A stretch of DNA of 64,000 bases from JBBBNV01 sp037137075 (GCF_037137075.1 NZ_JBBBNV010000024.1:1-64000); one strand, 5' to 3'; shown: positions 1 to 8,830, numbered from the stretch's first letter. Program-made: numbers and translations. Notes: generated by a model from the letters alone, not told the origin.

Positions 1-287
1 TCGCTACAGCTCGTTGAGCTTATTTTTTCACTGCAACATTCCACTCGCTGGCTTATCCTCAGGGTGCGGAATGTGAGTTATATCGATCCATGTCATCCAC
101 CGACGGGGAACAATAAAAAAAGCGCTAATCGGGACAGCCTGCCGTTTTCGCATGAAAACAGCAGGTCTGCCTGATTTGCGCTCGCCATCCGCCTCAAGAT
201 GAAGCGGAACATACGATAATCAGTGCTGATTATTTATTTTGGCACATTCGGGTCTGTCTTGACAACCGGTTTGTTCCATCCTGTATG
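1..287. other. left-edge intergenic stretch
   Basis: No credible gene is seen in this stretch. It holds a short hairpin at about 7-19 followed by a T-rich tract, which could be the terminator of a plus-strand gene lying left of the window. It also holds an inverted pair ACATTCC/GGAATGT at about 36-75 and the large minus-strand hairpin listed separately. Nothing else can be supported. Confidence 0.4.
112..182 (-). terminator. rho-independent terminator downstream of queC
   Basis: Read on the minus strand, a long imperfect inverted repeat (AGCGCAAATC... against ...GATTAGCGCT) with a nested GTTTTC/GAAAAC hairpin is followed directly by a run of T. It lies about 100 bases after the queC stop and is the likely end of the queE-queC transcript. 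Confidence 0.75.
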
Positions 288-980
288 CTACCGTTTCGCA
301 TAGCGGATCGGATCAGTCTCTCCCGCAGCCGCAAAGCCCTTCAGCCGCAAACGACAGCTGTCGCAGACGCCGCAGGCTTCATCATGGCCGTTATAGCAGG
401 AGGTCGTCAGCTTATAGGGCACGCCAAGCCGCATACCTTCCTTAATAATGTCCGCCTTGGTCCATTCGATAAGCGGAGTTTGAATGGTGATCGGCTTGCC
501 CTCCACGCCAACCTTGGTTGCGACGGCGATGACATCCTCCACCTTCCGGATGAAGTCAGGCCGGCAGTCAGGATACCCGCTGTAATCCAGCGCATTGACG
601 CCGATATAGATGGCTTCCGCCCCGATGACTTCGGCATAGGAGGTGGCGATGGACAGAAACAGCAGGTTCCGCCCCGGGACATAAGTGACCGGAATTTCTC
701 CCTCCGCTTCCTCTCCCTCCGGCACATCAATGGTATCGTCAGTCAGTGCGCTGCCGCCGATCTCGCGGAGAAAGCTCAACGGAACGACTTTATGCCGCTG
801 CTCCGTACCATAAAATGCCGCAACTGCACGAGCGTTCTCGATCTCCATTATGTGCCGCTGCCCGTAATCGAACGTCAGCGGGTACAGCTCATACCCCTGA
901 TCCAGCGCAATACCCATGCAGGTCGTGCTGTCGAGCCCTCCGCTCAAAATAATCACTGCTTTTTTACTTGCCTTCCCCAT
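288..980 (-). CDS. queC: 7-cyano-7-deazaguanine synthase QueC
   Basis: QueC converts 7-carboxy-7-deazaguanine plus ammonia and ATP to preQ0, a step of queuosine biosynthesis in the cytoplasm. The N-terminus carries the PP-loop ATP site SGGLDSTT. The C-terminal region has the cysteine cluster SCYNGHDEACGVCDSC that binds zinc in the family, and the length of about 230 residues is normal. Two starts are possible. The ATG at 980 has AGGAG nine bases upstream, whereas the ATG at 986 has it only three bases away, so 980 is preferred. It lies downstream of queE on the same strand. Neither queD nor queF, usual partners in Bacillus, is in the window. Confidence 0.95.
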   Translation of the reverse strand: MGKASKKAVIILSGGLDSTTCMGIALDQGYELYPLTFDYGQRHIMEIENARAVAAFYGTEQRHKVVPLSFLREIGGSALTDDTIDVPEGEEAEGEIPVTYVPGRNLLFLSIATSYAEVIGAEAIYIGVNALDYSGYPDCRPDFIRKVEDVIAVATKVGVEGKPITIQTPLIEWTKADIIKEGMRLGVPYKLTTSCYNGHDEACGVCDSCRLRLKGFAAAGETDPIRYAKR

Positions 981-1000
981 GACCATTCACTCCTATAAGC

Positions 1001-1028
1001 GAACGGGCTGTTCACAGCCCGTTTTTTC
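1001..1028 (+). terminator. GC-rich hairpin followed by T-run, between queE and queC
   Basis: AACGGGCTG and CAGCCCGTT form a perfect nine-base stem with a four-base loop, followed on the plus strand by TTTTTT. In that orientation it resembles a terminator, but no plus-strand gene leads into it. On the minus strand it lies in the queC leader, about 20 bases upstream of its start. Confidence 0.45.
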
Positions 1029-1131
1029 ATTTATCCCTATGCTTGAATCTGATTACGGCTTGCACCACTCGGCTGCAATAGCGGCAGCTGGGCCGCTTCA
1101 TGAGTGCCGGGCCTTCGCCGTATCCCTTGTA

Positions 1132-1821
1132 TTACACGCCGCGCATCTGCGGATCCCAAATTATTTTGTGCATCTGCATATTTAATTTGACACTGGATAA
1201 TCCGTGCTCCAGCATCAGCTCGACCAGCCGGGCAGGCTTCATCGTCTCCCACACCGGACTGAACAGCGCAAGCGCGTGAATCGGAGTTGATTCCAGCAGC
1301 GCCTTGGCCGCCATAAAATCCCGCTCGGTTCCGATAACGAATTTTAATTCATCCTGCGGCCGAAGCAGGCTGAGATTGCTCTCTATCATCTTGTCGTTTT
1401 CCCCGGAATCCGGCAGCTTGTAATCCATCACATACCGTACACGGTTATCGCTCACCTTGTCCAGGAAAGGAGCGAGATCGACAGCGCCGTTCGTTTCAAT
1501 GTGAATATCCGTCAGACGCTCAATGGTCAGCAGGCCTTCAATCACGGCTAAAGAGTTCTCGCCATACAGCAGCGGCTCTCCGCCGGTCAAGCACAGATGT
1601 GTAGAACGGTATGAGTCCACTTCCCGTACGATATCTCGGACCGCCATGACCTTCTCCGCCTTGGCAGGCGGGTAGCTGTAGGTGGTGTCACACCACACAC
1701 AGCGCAGGTTACAGCCGAACAGACGCACAAATACCGTGGGAAATCCGGCCCGCGTGCCTTCCCCCTCCACGGTTTCAAATATTTCTACCATTGGAATTTT
1801 AATATGATCATTGCTCTGCAT
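1132..1821 (-). CDS. queE: 7-carboxy-7-deazaguanine synthase QueE
   Basis: QueE is a radical-SAM enzyme that contracts carboxytetrahydropterin to 7-carboxy-7-deazaguanine, one step before QueC. The iron-sulfur motif is CNLRCVWC (C37, C41, C44 from the chosen start), preceded by the typical GEGTRAGFPTVFVRLFG, and GGEPLL follows as in other radical-SAM proteins. The frame is open further upstream, but the ATG at 1821 has GGAGGA at the right distance and a good promoter just upstream, so the protein is 229 residues. It heads a transcript that probably continues into queC, although 150 bases separate the two genes. Confidence 0.93.
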   Translation of the reverse strand: MQSNDHIKIPMVEIFETVEGEGTRAGFPTVFVRLFGCNLRCVWCDTTYSYPPAKAEKVMAVRDIVREVDSYRSTHLCLTGGEPLLYGENSLAVIEGLLTIERLTDIHIETNGAVDLAPFLDKVSDNRVRYVMDYKLPDSGENDKMIESNLSLLRPQDELKFVIGTERDFMAAKALLESTPIHALALFSPVWETMKPARLVELMLEHGLSSVKLNMQMHKIIWDPQMRGV

Positions 1822-1857
1822 CGGTCTTCCTCCATGCTGCTCAAAAACTATCCCCTC

Positions 1858-1886
1858 ATTATACCACCGCACCCGGCTTCTCACAA
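1858..1886 (-). promoter_or_regulatory. SigA-type promoter of queE
   Basis: On the minus strand TTGTGA is followed after exactly 17 bases by TATAAT, about 35 bases upstream of the queE start. The leader is too short to hold a preQ1 riboswitch. Confidence 0.75.
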
Positions 1887-2007
1887 TGCATCGGTTTGGG
1901 TATAATGGGTAACGACCCGCATTCACCGAAAATAGACATGCTCTGCGCATGCTATGACGGGAATTTTCACGATGTACCGACACTGCCTCAAGAGGAGAAT
2001 AGCTCTG

Positions 2008-3408
2008 ATGTCCTACCAGTTACCCGATGCTTTTGTAGCACGTATACAGCGCCAGCTCGGAGATGAAGCGGCGGCATTTTTAGCCAGCTATGGCGCCCCG
2101 CGAACGCAAGGATTGCGTCTCAATCCGCTCAAGCTGCACAAGGAAGACTCCCCGGTTTGGACCGAGCTGCAATCACACTTCGGCCTGCGGCCCATCCCCT
2201 GGTGCTCCACGGGCTATTATTATCCGGATACCGCTCGGCCGGGAAAGCACCCGTTTCATCAAGCGGGCTTGTATTACATTCAGGAGCCTTCGGCAATGTC
2301 CGCCGCAGAGCTGCTCCAGCCTCAGCCTGGCGATACCGTTCTGGATTTGGCTGCCGCCCCCGGGGGCAAAACGACTCAAATCGCGGGGATGCTCCATGGC
2401 CAGGGACTGCTGATTGCAAATGAAATCCATCCGGCGCGGGCCAAGATTCTGGCTGAAAATGTGGAGCGCATGGGCATTACGAACGCTGTCGTCACCAGCG
2501 CTTCCCCGCAGGAGCTTGCGGCCCGATTCCGTTCCTTTTTCGATAAAATCATGCTGGATGCTCCCTGCTCTGGAGAAGGCATGTTTCGCAAGGACCCGGA
2601 AGCCATGGGTGAATGGTCTCCGGATCATGTAACCATGTGCGCAGCCCGGCAGACCGACATTCTCGCTGAGGCTGCGCGTATGCTTCGGCCAGGCGGCACA
2701 CTGGCTTATTCCACCTGTACGTTTAATACGGAAGAAAATGAACAAACCGTCCATGCGTTTTTGGACAGCCATCCTCAATTTACGCTACGGCGTATTGAAC
2801 GTATCTGGCCGCATACGGCGGAGGGCGAAGGGCATTTTGTGGCGTTGCTGGACAAAACTGCGGAGAGCGGCGAAGAGGAGGCCGGGCAGCCCCTCAAAGC
2901 GGATCTGCGGGCGGTCAAACCAGACAAACGGAGTAAACACAAAAAAAAGCCGGAGGACAAATCCTCGGCCGATGCCATGCTTTTATTTGAAGCGTTTGCC
3001 CGCGATTGTATTCCCGGATGGAAGCTCCCCCCCGGGCAGCCCCTGCTATTCGGAGAGCAGCTCTACTGGCTGCCGCAGGCTGGTAACGGAAGCTTCCAGC
3101 CGGCTCTGCTGGATGGGCTGAAGGTGCTGCGGCCGGGTCTTCACCTGGCTGCCGTAAAAAAACAGCGCATCGAGCCCGCTCATGCGCTGGCTGCCGCGCT
3201 TCGCGCAGAGCAAGCCGCCGGTTCGCTCGATTATGAAGCTGATGCGCCTGAGATTAGCGCTTATTTGCGCGGAGAAGCCCTCCCGGCGCCCGGTCAGCTG
3301 GCAGGCTGGTGTTTGGTGACGGCAGCCGGCTATCCGCTCGGCTGGGCCAAGGTAAGCGGCGAACAAGCAAAGAATCATTTCCCAAAAGGACTCCGCTGGC
3401 CGGGCTAA
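2008..3408 (+). CDS. RsmB/NOP-family RNA (cytosine-5) methyltransferase
   Basis: The protein belongs to the NOL1/NOP2/sun family, which methylates cytosine C5 in rRNA or tRNA using S-adenosylmethionine. The SAM motif LDLAAAPGGKTTQ is near residue 112, the cysteine motif DAPCSGEGMF near 184, and the catalytic Cys in YSTCTF near 237. The C-terminal part resembles the extra RsmF-type RNA-binding region, giving 467 residues. The start at 2008 (MSYQLPDAF) is chosen for the upstream GAGGAGA; earlier codons in frame lack a ribosome site. The gene is divergent from queE, and TATAAT at 1901-1906 may serve it. A paralogue lies at 6581-8191. Whether it is RsmF-like for 16S rRNA is inferred only from architecture. 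Confidence 0.88.
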   Translation: MSYQLPDAFVARIQRQLGDEAAAFLASYGAPRTQGLRLNPLKLHKEDSPVWTELQSHFGLRPIPWCSTGYYYPDTARPGKHPFHQAGLYYIQEPSAMSAAELLQPQPGDTVLDLAAAPGGKTTQIAGMLHGQGLLIANEIHPARAKILAENVERMGITNAVVTSASPQELAARFRSFFDKIMLDAPCSGEGMFRKDPEAMGEWSPDHVTMCAARQTDILAEAARMLRPGGTLAYSTCTFNTEENEQTVHAFLDSHPQFTLRRIERIWPHTAEGEGHFVALLDKTAESGEEEAGQPLKADLRAVKPDKRSKHKKKPEDKSSADAMLLFEAFARDCIPGWKLPPGQPLLFGEQLYWLPQAGNGSFQPALLDGLKVLRPGLHLAAVKKQRIEPAHALAAALRAEQAAGSLDYEADAPEISAYLRGEALPAPGQLAGWCLVTAAGYPLGWAKVSGEQAKNHFPKGLRWPG

Positions 3409-3544
3409 GGTATGCCCCAGCTTCATCCGGCTTGAAGCGTATCTCGTCAGTCCAGGTCTTTTGAAGAACTGGATTCGCCCCTTGGCTTTTGAACCGATAA
3501 GCCCGGGGGCTTCCTCACCTGAGAAGCTGAACCAGCCTTGTGCT

Positions 3545-4609
3545 TTAATGCACCTGTTCCACCTCGAAATGCAGCTCGTCAATCGGCTTATTCCGGACCA
3601 GCATCGTGATGTTGAGCGATTCATACTCCTGCTCTTTATCCAGCTCCTGCATTAGCAGCTCCGCGATCTGCTCCCTGTCCTTGCGGGCTTCCGGGTCGCG
3701 GAAATCGATAAAGCCCGTCAGCTGGCGCTGGCTGATGTCTATGGTTGCCGTCCCGATCGGCAGCCCGCCATGGGCTTGCTCGTAAATTTCGTAGGTGAGC
3801 GTACCGGCGTCGTCCCGCGCCAGCACAAGCGTATAATCCTCTATTTCCTGCCGGTTCAAGCCGGCAGGCTCCTCCCAATCCAGCAAGTCCTCGTGCGTCA
3901 GCTCTATGCTCTCTACAAGCTCATCCTCATAGTACATATTGATTACAAAGGAATCCACTTGATTCTCATCAAAGTCCGACACAATCAAATGGGCAGCCTG
4001 CTCAATCTGCCCTTCCTCCGGATCGATTCGCCACACGACATCGCCGTACACATCGGCCCCCTGCAGCACCATAAAGCCTTCAGCCAGCCATTGTTGTTTT
4101 CCGTCATACAGGTGATATTCCACCCGGTTGCGGGATTCACCTACCTGCACGAGCTCCCACCGGCTATGCCCCGCCGAAGCTTTCATGGCGGATTGCATCT
4201 CCACCTCATCCCGCTCGTAAGGGTCAATATCATCAAATCGCGGCAGAACATCCTTGTCGTAATCCAACCGGTCCGCATCATCATCTTCCCCGTCAAGCCA
4301 GCTCCGGATGACCCCGACACGATTCTCCGAGGCAATGACATGGTCCAGCGGGCTGTACGTTACCGTCACATCACATTCCACGGCATCCACGGCATCAATG
4401 ACTTCCTGCACGTAGGCTTGGACAAATGAGACCACCTTATTTTTCACTCCGCGTGTCAGAGAATCTTCATCAAGCTGTACCGAGCCGCAGCATCGGCTCC
4501 CTTCCCGATACAACAGCGTAATCGTGCCAACCCAGCAGCCGTCATAAATAATATCACTTACTTCTCCGCCAGCCGTCTTCATATCGGGCCTTAAACGAAT
4601 GAACGCCAT
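3545..4609 (-). CDS. conserved hypothetical acidic protein
   Basis: I do not recognise a known domain. The 354-residue product is strongly acidic, rich in Asp and Glu, with no signal peptide or membrane segment, so it is probably cytosolic. The N-terminal 60 residues contain a Cys pair (GSRCCGSVQLDED). The middle and C-terminal parts look like alternating beta strands, for example YEIYEQAHGGLPIGTATID. GGAGGAG stands nine bases before the ATG at 4609. It is monocistronic and convergent with the methyltransferase gene at 2008. Length, codon use and a good ribosome site make it a real gene. Confidence 0.75.
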   Translation of the reverse strand: MAFIRLRPDMKTAGGEVSDIIYDGCWVGTITLLYREGSRCCGSVQLDEDSLTRGVKNKVVSFVQAYVQEVIDAVDAVECDVTVTYSPLDHVIASENRVGVIRSWLDGEDDDADRLDYDKDVLPRFDDIDPYERDEVEMQSAMKASAGHSRWELVQVGESRNRVEYHLYDGKQQWLAEGFMVLQGADVYGDVVWRIDPEEGQIEQAAHLIVSDFDENQVDSFVINMYYEDELVESIELTHEDLLDWEEPAGLNRQEIEDYTLVLARDDAGTLTYEIYEQAHGGLPIGTATIDISQRQLTGFIDFRDPEARKDREQIAELLMQELDKEQEYESLNITMLVRNKPIDELHFEVEQVH

Positions 4610-4843
4610 GTAAGCCTTCTCCTCCCGGGTATTAGAATGCTTCCTATTTTCGGCAACACTTGGAATTACAGCATTATTTTAACCCGCCCCTGCCCAAAAT
4701 ATAAGCATCCCCGGAAAATGTCCAATCGATTGCCTTCGCCCGGCATATGATAATGTGTACCGAAAGGCGGAGTGCAACCAAGCAGCATTTCATGCCTGCA
4801 CGCAGCAGCCTGTCGGAAACTCACGTAACAGGGAGGTATCACT

Positions 4844-4936
4844 ATGTCTGTAGTTGGAGGAGTCTTCACATCGACGGGTGTCATTCTGGTTCTGTTCATC
4901 CTGCTGGTTATCGTATCCCGTGCCGGCCTGTTCTAA
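4844..4936 (+). CDS. YjcZ-like tiny sporulation-type membrane protein (30 aa)
   Basis: This 30-residue reading frame begins MSVVGGVFTSTGVILVLF and consists of a short glycine-rich head and one hydrophobic helix ending VSRAGLF. It matches the pattern of the YjcZ/tiny-TM family found in spore-forming Bacillales. GGGAGG lies seven bases before the ATG and a strong terminator follows the stop, so it is a complete transcription unit. CATATGAT at 4744-4751 resembles the -10 of a mother-cell sigma factor (CATAnnnT), but this is weak evidence. Function is unknown in the family; expression in sporulation is an inference from relatives. Confidence 0.85.
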   Translation: MSVVGGVFTSTGVILVLFILLVIVSRAGLF

Positions 4937-4948
4937 TGAATGCAACCG

Positions 4949-4998
4949 AAGCAAGCCGGTCCGCTGCATGCGGGCCGGCTTGCTTCCTCGTCTCCTTT
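4949..4998 (+). terminator. rho-independent terminator of the yjcZ-like gene
   Basis: AAGCAAGCCGG and CCGGCTTGCTT form a long GC-rich stem around a short loop. T-rich sequence follows on the plus strand just before the convergent HAD gene ends. Confidence 0.8.
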
Positions 4999-4999
4999 T

Positions 5000-5797
5000 T
5001 TATGAAAAACAATATTTACGAAGCGCCGCGCTCACCCCGTTTTCATTATTGCTGAGTGTCACATCATCCGCCGCTTCCTTAACGCCTTCCGGCGCATTGC
5101 CCATAGCAATCCCGGTTCCGGCAAAACGAAGCATCTCCACATCGTTGAAATAGTTCCCGATTGCCAGCACCCGCTCCCGCTGAACCCCCAAATAATCCGC
5201 CAAATGCCGCAGCGCGTTTCCTTTGGTTGCCTGCCGGTCCATCATATCCACAAAAAAGTCCCCGCCGCGTGTAATGTGAAAAGCATCCTCTGCCATGCGC
5301 TTCCATTTATTCTCGACTTCATCGATTAAAGCGATATCCGCATCATACACTGTAAATTTGACGACAGGTTCGCTTAACTGGTAAATATCCTCCATTTTAG
5401 TCGGATACAGCATATATTTGGCGTACATCTCTTTTTTCTCCTCGTCCCAGCTTTCCAGCAGCAGCTCAAACGGGGTACATACGTCAAAATGAAGCCGTTC
5501 CTGCCGGCAGTAATCCACAAATGGAGCCAGCGCCCTCACTTCGAACGGATAATGATGAATCATTGTTCTGGTAACCGAATGAATCGTCGCCGCTCCATTG
5601 TGTGCAATCAGATAGCCTTCCAGTCCAAGCTGCTCCATGACCGGAATAGCGTTAAGCGGGCTTCGTCCGGTACACAATACAATCCGGCTGCCTCCTTCGT
5701 GCAGCTCCCGAATCACCTGCTTCGTCTCGTCCGTCAGCTCATAATCGTCATTCAGCAGCGTTCCGTCCACATCAAGAGCGATAAGATCAACCTTCAA
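5000..5797 (-). CDS. Cof-type HAD-IIB family hydrolase
   Basis: This is a soluble phosphatase of the haloacid dehalogenase superfamily, likely acting on sugar phosphates or flavin mononucleotide-like compounds. Motif I is LDVDGTLL at the N-terminus, motif II is in LCTGRS, and motif IV is AIGNYFNDVEML with the metal-binding Asp. A type IIB cap lies between, and the length of 265 residues is normal. The start codon is TTG, with GGAGGG nine bases upstream. The gene is 33 bases downstream of the pseudouridine synthase gene on the same strand and is probably its last operon partner. The exact substrate cannot be told from sequence. Confidence 0.88.
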   Translation of the reverse strand: MKVDLIALDVDGTLLNDDYELTDETKQVIRELHEGGSRIVLCTGRSPLNAIPVMEQLGLEGYLIAHNGAATIHSVTRTMIHHYPFEVRALAPFVDYCRQERLHFDVCTPFELLLESWDEEKKEMYAKYMLYPTKMEDIYQLSEPVVKFTVYDADIALIDEVENKWKRMAEDAFHITRGGDFFVDMMDRQATKGNALRHLADYLGVQRERVLAIGNYFNDVEMLRFAGTGIAMGNAPEGVKEAADDVTLSNNENGVSAALRKYCFS

Positions 5798-5830
5798 GGC
5801 TTTTGTCCCTCCTTGCCCGTCTCATTTGAA

Positions 5831-6577
5831 CTACTCCTTTTTCACCAGGGGAAGTGCGGCCAGCTCGGCCTCGGTCAATTCGCGATAGCCCCCTAGAGGC
5901 AAATGCTCGTCCAGCAGCAGCGGTCCCATCGTAATCCGCTTCAAATAGACGACTTTTTTCCCGACCGCCTCGAACATCCGCTTCACTTGATGAAACTTGC
6001 CTTCCTGAATCGTCAGCTCGATCCTGGACAGCTGGCTCTGCTCCGGATCGCCTTGCTTTAGAATAACCAGCTTGGCAGGCATCGTCTCATATCCGTCATC
6101 CAAGGTCACTCCCTTGGCGAAGGCTTCTTCATCCCGGCTATCGACACGCCCTGCCACCTCCGCATAGTACGTTTTGGGCACATGCTTGCGGGGTGAAAGC
6201 AGCTGATGGGCAAGCTGTCCGTCATTGGTCAGCAGCAGCAGGCCTTCCGTGTCTTTATCCAGCCGTCCTACCGGAAACGGTTCAAAATGGCGGTATTCCT
6301 CAGGTAGCAGATCAATGACCGTCCGTTCCCGGGTATCCTCCGTCGCCGAGATGACGCCCTGCGGCTTATTCAGCATCACGTATATGTATTCCCGGTATAC
6401 CACCTGCTCCCCTGCAACCAGGATCGTATCGGCTGCCGGATTTACCTGCAACCCGCTGTCCTTGACCGTACTGCCGTTGACTTCCACTTCCCCGGCCTTG
6501 ACCAGCCTCTTGATTTCACTACGCGTACCGAAACCCATATGGGCTAATATTTTATCCAAACGCTGCTTTGTTTTCAT
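5831..6577 (-). CDS. RsuA-family 16S rRNA pseudouridine synthase
   Basis: The 248-residue protein has an N-terminal S4 RNA-binding domain (RLDKILAHMGFGTRSEIKRL). The catalytic domain carries the family motif GRLDKDTEGLLLLTNDG, with the catalytic Asp at residue 107, and a GKFHQVKRM motif near the C-terminus. RsuA-type enzymes convert one uridine of 16S rRNA to pseudouridine; the closely related RluB/RluF enzymes modify 23S rRNA, so the exact target is inferred. The gene starts three bases after the stop of the RNA methyltransferase gene at 6581, suggesting co-translation of two RNA modification enzymes. Confidence 0.9.
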   Translation of the reverse strand: MKTKQRLDKILAHMGFGTRSEIKRLVKAGEVEVNGSTVKDSGLQVNPAADTILVAGEQVVYREYIYVMLNKPQGVISATEDTRERTVIDLLPEEYRHFEPFPVGRLDKDTEGLLLLTNDGQLAHQLLSPRKHVPKTYYAEVAGRVDSRDEEAFAKGVTLDDGYETMPAKLVILKQGDPEQSQLSRIELTIQEGKFHQVKRMFEAVGKKVVYLKRITMGPLLLDEHLPLGGYRELTEAELAALPLVKKE

Positions 6578-6580
6578 CGT

Positions 6581-8191
6581 TCAGCTCCACCTCCAGCCTG
6601 CGGGGTACTCGTTTTTGAACAAGCCGTTCTGCCACTTGCCCCAGCCAAGCGAAAATCGTTCCACACAAACAAGACAGTACCCTTTTGCGGGCGCGCCTTG
6701 CTCAAGCTCCATCTGCAGCTTGTCCGCATCTAGCGTTTCGCCCTTCAAATATTTGATCACCAGCGGATCGTCGGCTGGCAGCCTGACCCGCAGATACACG
6801 TCGTCAGGCTGCAGCGTCAGCGCCAGGGCATGCGAAGGCTCAAACCGGTGCTTCTTCACCGTACCGAGAAACAAGCCGGGACGAACTACCTTTAACCCGT
6901 CAAGGGAAGGCAGCCCCTCGGGACAAGCATACACGTAGTCCCCAAACTGTACAAGCGGCGATCCGAGCAGCTTGTCCTGAAGCACCGCGCTCACATGCTG
7001 ACGTAAAAAAGCTTCCAGCAGCTCCATCTGGCTGCGGTCCGGCGAACTCCAGCTGCGGCTTGTGCCGCGTGGAGAACGTCCTGTGCGCTGTTTTGCCGAA
7101 GCAGCGGGTGCTTGTCTGTCCTTCCCTGCATCGCTTGAAGCTTCCGGCATAGCCTGATCAGCTTCACCGGATTCCGCCGCAGGACTGCGCTCCAGCAGCG
7201 CTGCAAAGTGGCCTTCGCCCCGCGTAAGATGCGGCCATACCCGCAGCGTGCCGCCAACCGAGCCGGTAACCGCTGCAATGGAATCCGGCGCTCCTTCACA
7301 TACGCGGGCGGAATCCATCTTCTGATCGTTATCAACTGCGGCTTGATGCGTCCGCCCGGCTTCCGGCCTGGTTTTCTCCCGCCTATCCGCCCAATCGGGT
7401 CTTCCTCCCGCCAGCCCTCCGTGCCGGGGAGCAGGAACGACCCGGAATTCCGGATGCTCTAACAGAAATTCAAGAATGATCTCCTCATTCTCCTCCGGGG
7501 AAAAGGTACAGGTAGAGTACACCAGCCGGCCCCCCGGAGCAAGCATGCCGGCCGCCTGCCGGAGAATATCCCTCTGCAGCCTGGCATAGTGGGCCGGACC
7601 GTGGCGGAGCCAGTCCTTAACCATATCCGGCTCTCTGCGGAACATCCCTTCGCCGGAGCAAGGCGCGTCCACCAAAATTTTATCAAAAAAGCCGGGAAAA
7701 CGTTCCGCCAGCCGTTCCGGGCTTTCGTTCAGCACCACCGCATTCGTAACTCCAGCCAGCTCTATATTTTTGGCAAGCACCTTCGTCCGGTCCGGATGAA
7801 GGTCATTGGTCACCAGCATGCCCTTTCCCTGCAGCAGCGCGGCCAGCTGCGTTGATTTCCCCCCTGGCGCCGCGCACAAATCCAGAACCCTGTCCCCCGG
7901 TTCAGGGCGCAAAAGCGCTGCCGGCAGCATCGCGCTCGGCTCCTGAATGTAATATAAGCCTGCGTGATAAAACGGGTGCTTGCCCGGGCGCTCCGCTTCA
8001 CTTGTATAGCAGCCGGTCTCGCACCAGGGGACCGTCTCCCCGCTGCGGAACGCGGCGATATCCGCTTTTAGCCCATTCACCCGCAAGCCGTAAGCCCGAG
8101 GAGCATCATATGAGGCGAGAAAGGCGGGAAACTCCTCCCCCAGCAATTCCTCCATCCGTTTCAAAAACTGTTCCGGCAGCACACTGCCCAT
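6581..8191 (-). CDS. RsmB/NOP-family RNA methyltransferase, paralogue with low-complexity inserts
   Basis: This is a second NOL1/NOP2/sun methyltransferase, about 537 residues. It shares LDLCAAPGGKSTQ, VDAPCSGEGMFRREP and YSTCTFSPEENEE, so both cysteines of the family are present. It aligns along its whole length with the protein at 2008-3408 but has about 65 extra residues before the RVWPH segment and about 55 after FAALLE, both hydrophilic and rich in Arg, Ala, Gly and Ser. The start at 8191 (MGSVLPEQF) has AAAGGGG upstream; an upstream TTG at 8233 has none. It leads an operon with the pseudouridine synthase and probably the HAD gene. Confidence 0.88.
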   Translation of the reverse strand: MGSVLPEQFLKRMEELLGEEFPAFLASYDAPRAYGLRVNGLKADIAAFRSGETVPWCETGCYTSEAERPGKHPFYHAGLYYIQEPSAMLPAALLRPEPGDRVLDLCAAPGGKSTQLAALLQGKGMLVTNDLHPDRTKVLAKNIELAGVTNAVVLNESPERLAERFPGFFDKILVDAPCSGEGMFRREPDMVKDWLRHGPAHYARLQRDILRQAAGMLAPGGRLVYSTCTFSPEENEEIILEFLLEHPEFRVVPAPRHGGLAGGRPDWADRREKTRPEAGRTHQAAVDNDQKMDSARVCEGAPDSIAAVTGSVGGTLRVWPHLTRGEGHFAALLERSPAAESGEADQAMPEASSDAGKDRQAPAASAKQRTGRSPRGTSRSWSSPDRSQMELLEAFLRQHVSAVLQDKLLGSPLVQFGDYVYACPEGLPSLDGLKVVRPGLFLGTVKKHRFEPSHALALTLQPDDVYLRVRLPADDPLVIKYLKGETLDADKLQMELEQGAPAKGYCLVCVERFSLGWGKWQNGLFKNEYPAGWRWS

Positions 8192-8239
8192 ACCCGATGT
8201 TCCCCTTTCCGGCCTTTGCCGTAAATCTGTCAAATTGTA

Positions 8240-8269
8240 TTGTCTTCATGTGAAGGAAACATGTATAAT
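8240..8269 (+). promoter_or_regulatory. promoter of the thioredoxin-like gene
   Basis: TTGTCT and TATAAT are separated by 18 bases on the plus strand, about 55 bases upstream of the ATG at 8324. Confidence 0.5.
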
Positions 8270-8323
8270 GAACACGAATACTTGTAGTGTAAATTCAGTC
8301 GTCCTACGAAAGAAGGTGAAACC

Positions 8324-8827
8324 ATGAAGAAAATGCTCATCTACCTGGGCATCATTGTCGTCATTTTTGCTGCACTGTTTGTCGTTAACAAGCAATCGGA
8401 GAAGGTCAATGCGGACAACCCTTACGGCGTCAACCCGTCCCAGCTGAATCCGGCTACCCGCCAGCAGCTGTCTGATCCTAACTATCAGAACATTATCCTG
8501 CCGGACTCGCTGGACAAGAAGATTGCCAACAAAGAGGAAGTGCTCGTATATTTCTTCCAGCCGACCTGCCCTCACTGCTTGGCAACAACGCCAGTCATTA
8601 ATCCGATGGTGAAGGACCTGGGCGTAGACCTGAAGCAGTTGAACCTGCTGGAGTACGTTAAAGGCTGGGACAAATACAAAATTACCGGTACACCCACGAT
8701 CGTTTACTACAAGGACGGTAAGGAAGCGGCCCGGCTTGAAAACGGCGTAGCCACAACAGAAGCGCCAGGCGGCAACAAACCGGAGGATTTCAAGAGGTTT
8801 TTTGAAACCTACGGCAAAAAGCAATAG
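8324..8827 (+). CDS. membrane-anchored thioredoxin-family protein (CPHC)
   Basis: The 167-residue product has one N-terminal membrane segment (about residues 5-21). An extracytoplasmic thioredoxin fold follows, with active site CPHC (C82, C85) and the cis-proline region ITGTPTIVYY. The CPHC dipeptide is typical of oxidising DsbA/BdbD-like enzymes, so a role in disulfide formation outside the membrane is likely, although a reducing role cannot be excluded. GAAGGTG precedes the ATG. It is a single-gene unit with its own promoter and terminator, divergent from the methyltransferase operon. Confidence 0.85.
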   Translation: MKKMLIYLGIIVVIFAALFVVNKQSEKVNADNPYGVNPSQLNPATRQQLSDPNYQNIILPDSLDKKIANKEEVLVYFFQPTCPHCLATTPVINPMVKDLGVDLKQLNLLEYVKGWDKYKITGTPTIVYYKDGKEAARLENGVATTEAPGGNKPEDFKRFFETYGKKQ

Positions 8828-8830
8828 GAA

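Noticed and set aside
1822..1983. Possible preQ1 riboswitch ahead of queE
   Set aside because: The predicted transcript leader after the TATAAT is only about 30 bases and has no preQ1-I-like hairpin with an A-rich tail.
1822..1983. N-terminal extension of QueE in the open frame upstream of 1821
   Set aside because: It spans the queE promoter, has no ribosome site, and its residues do not fit the family, whose proteins begin close to the chosen ATG.
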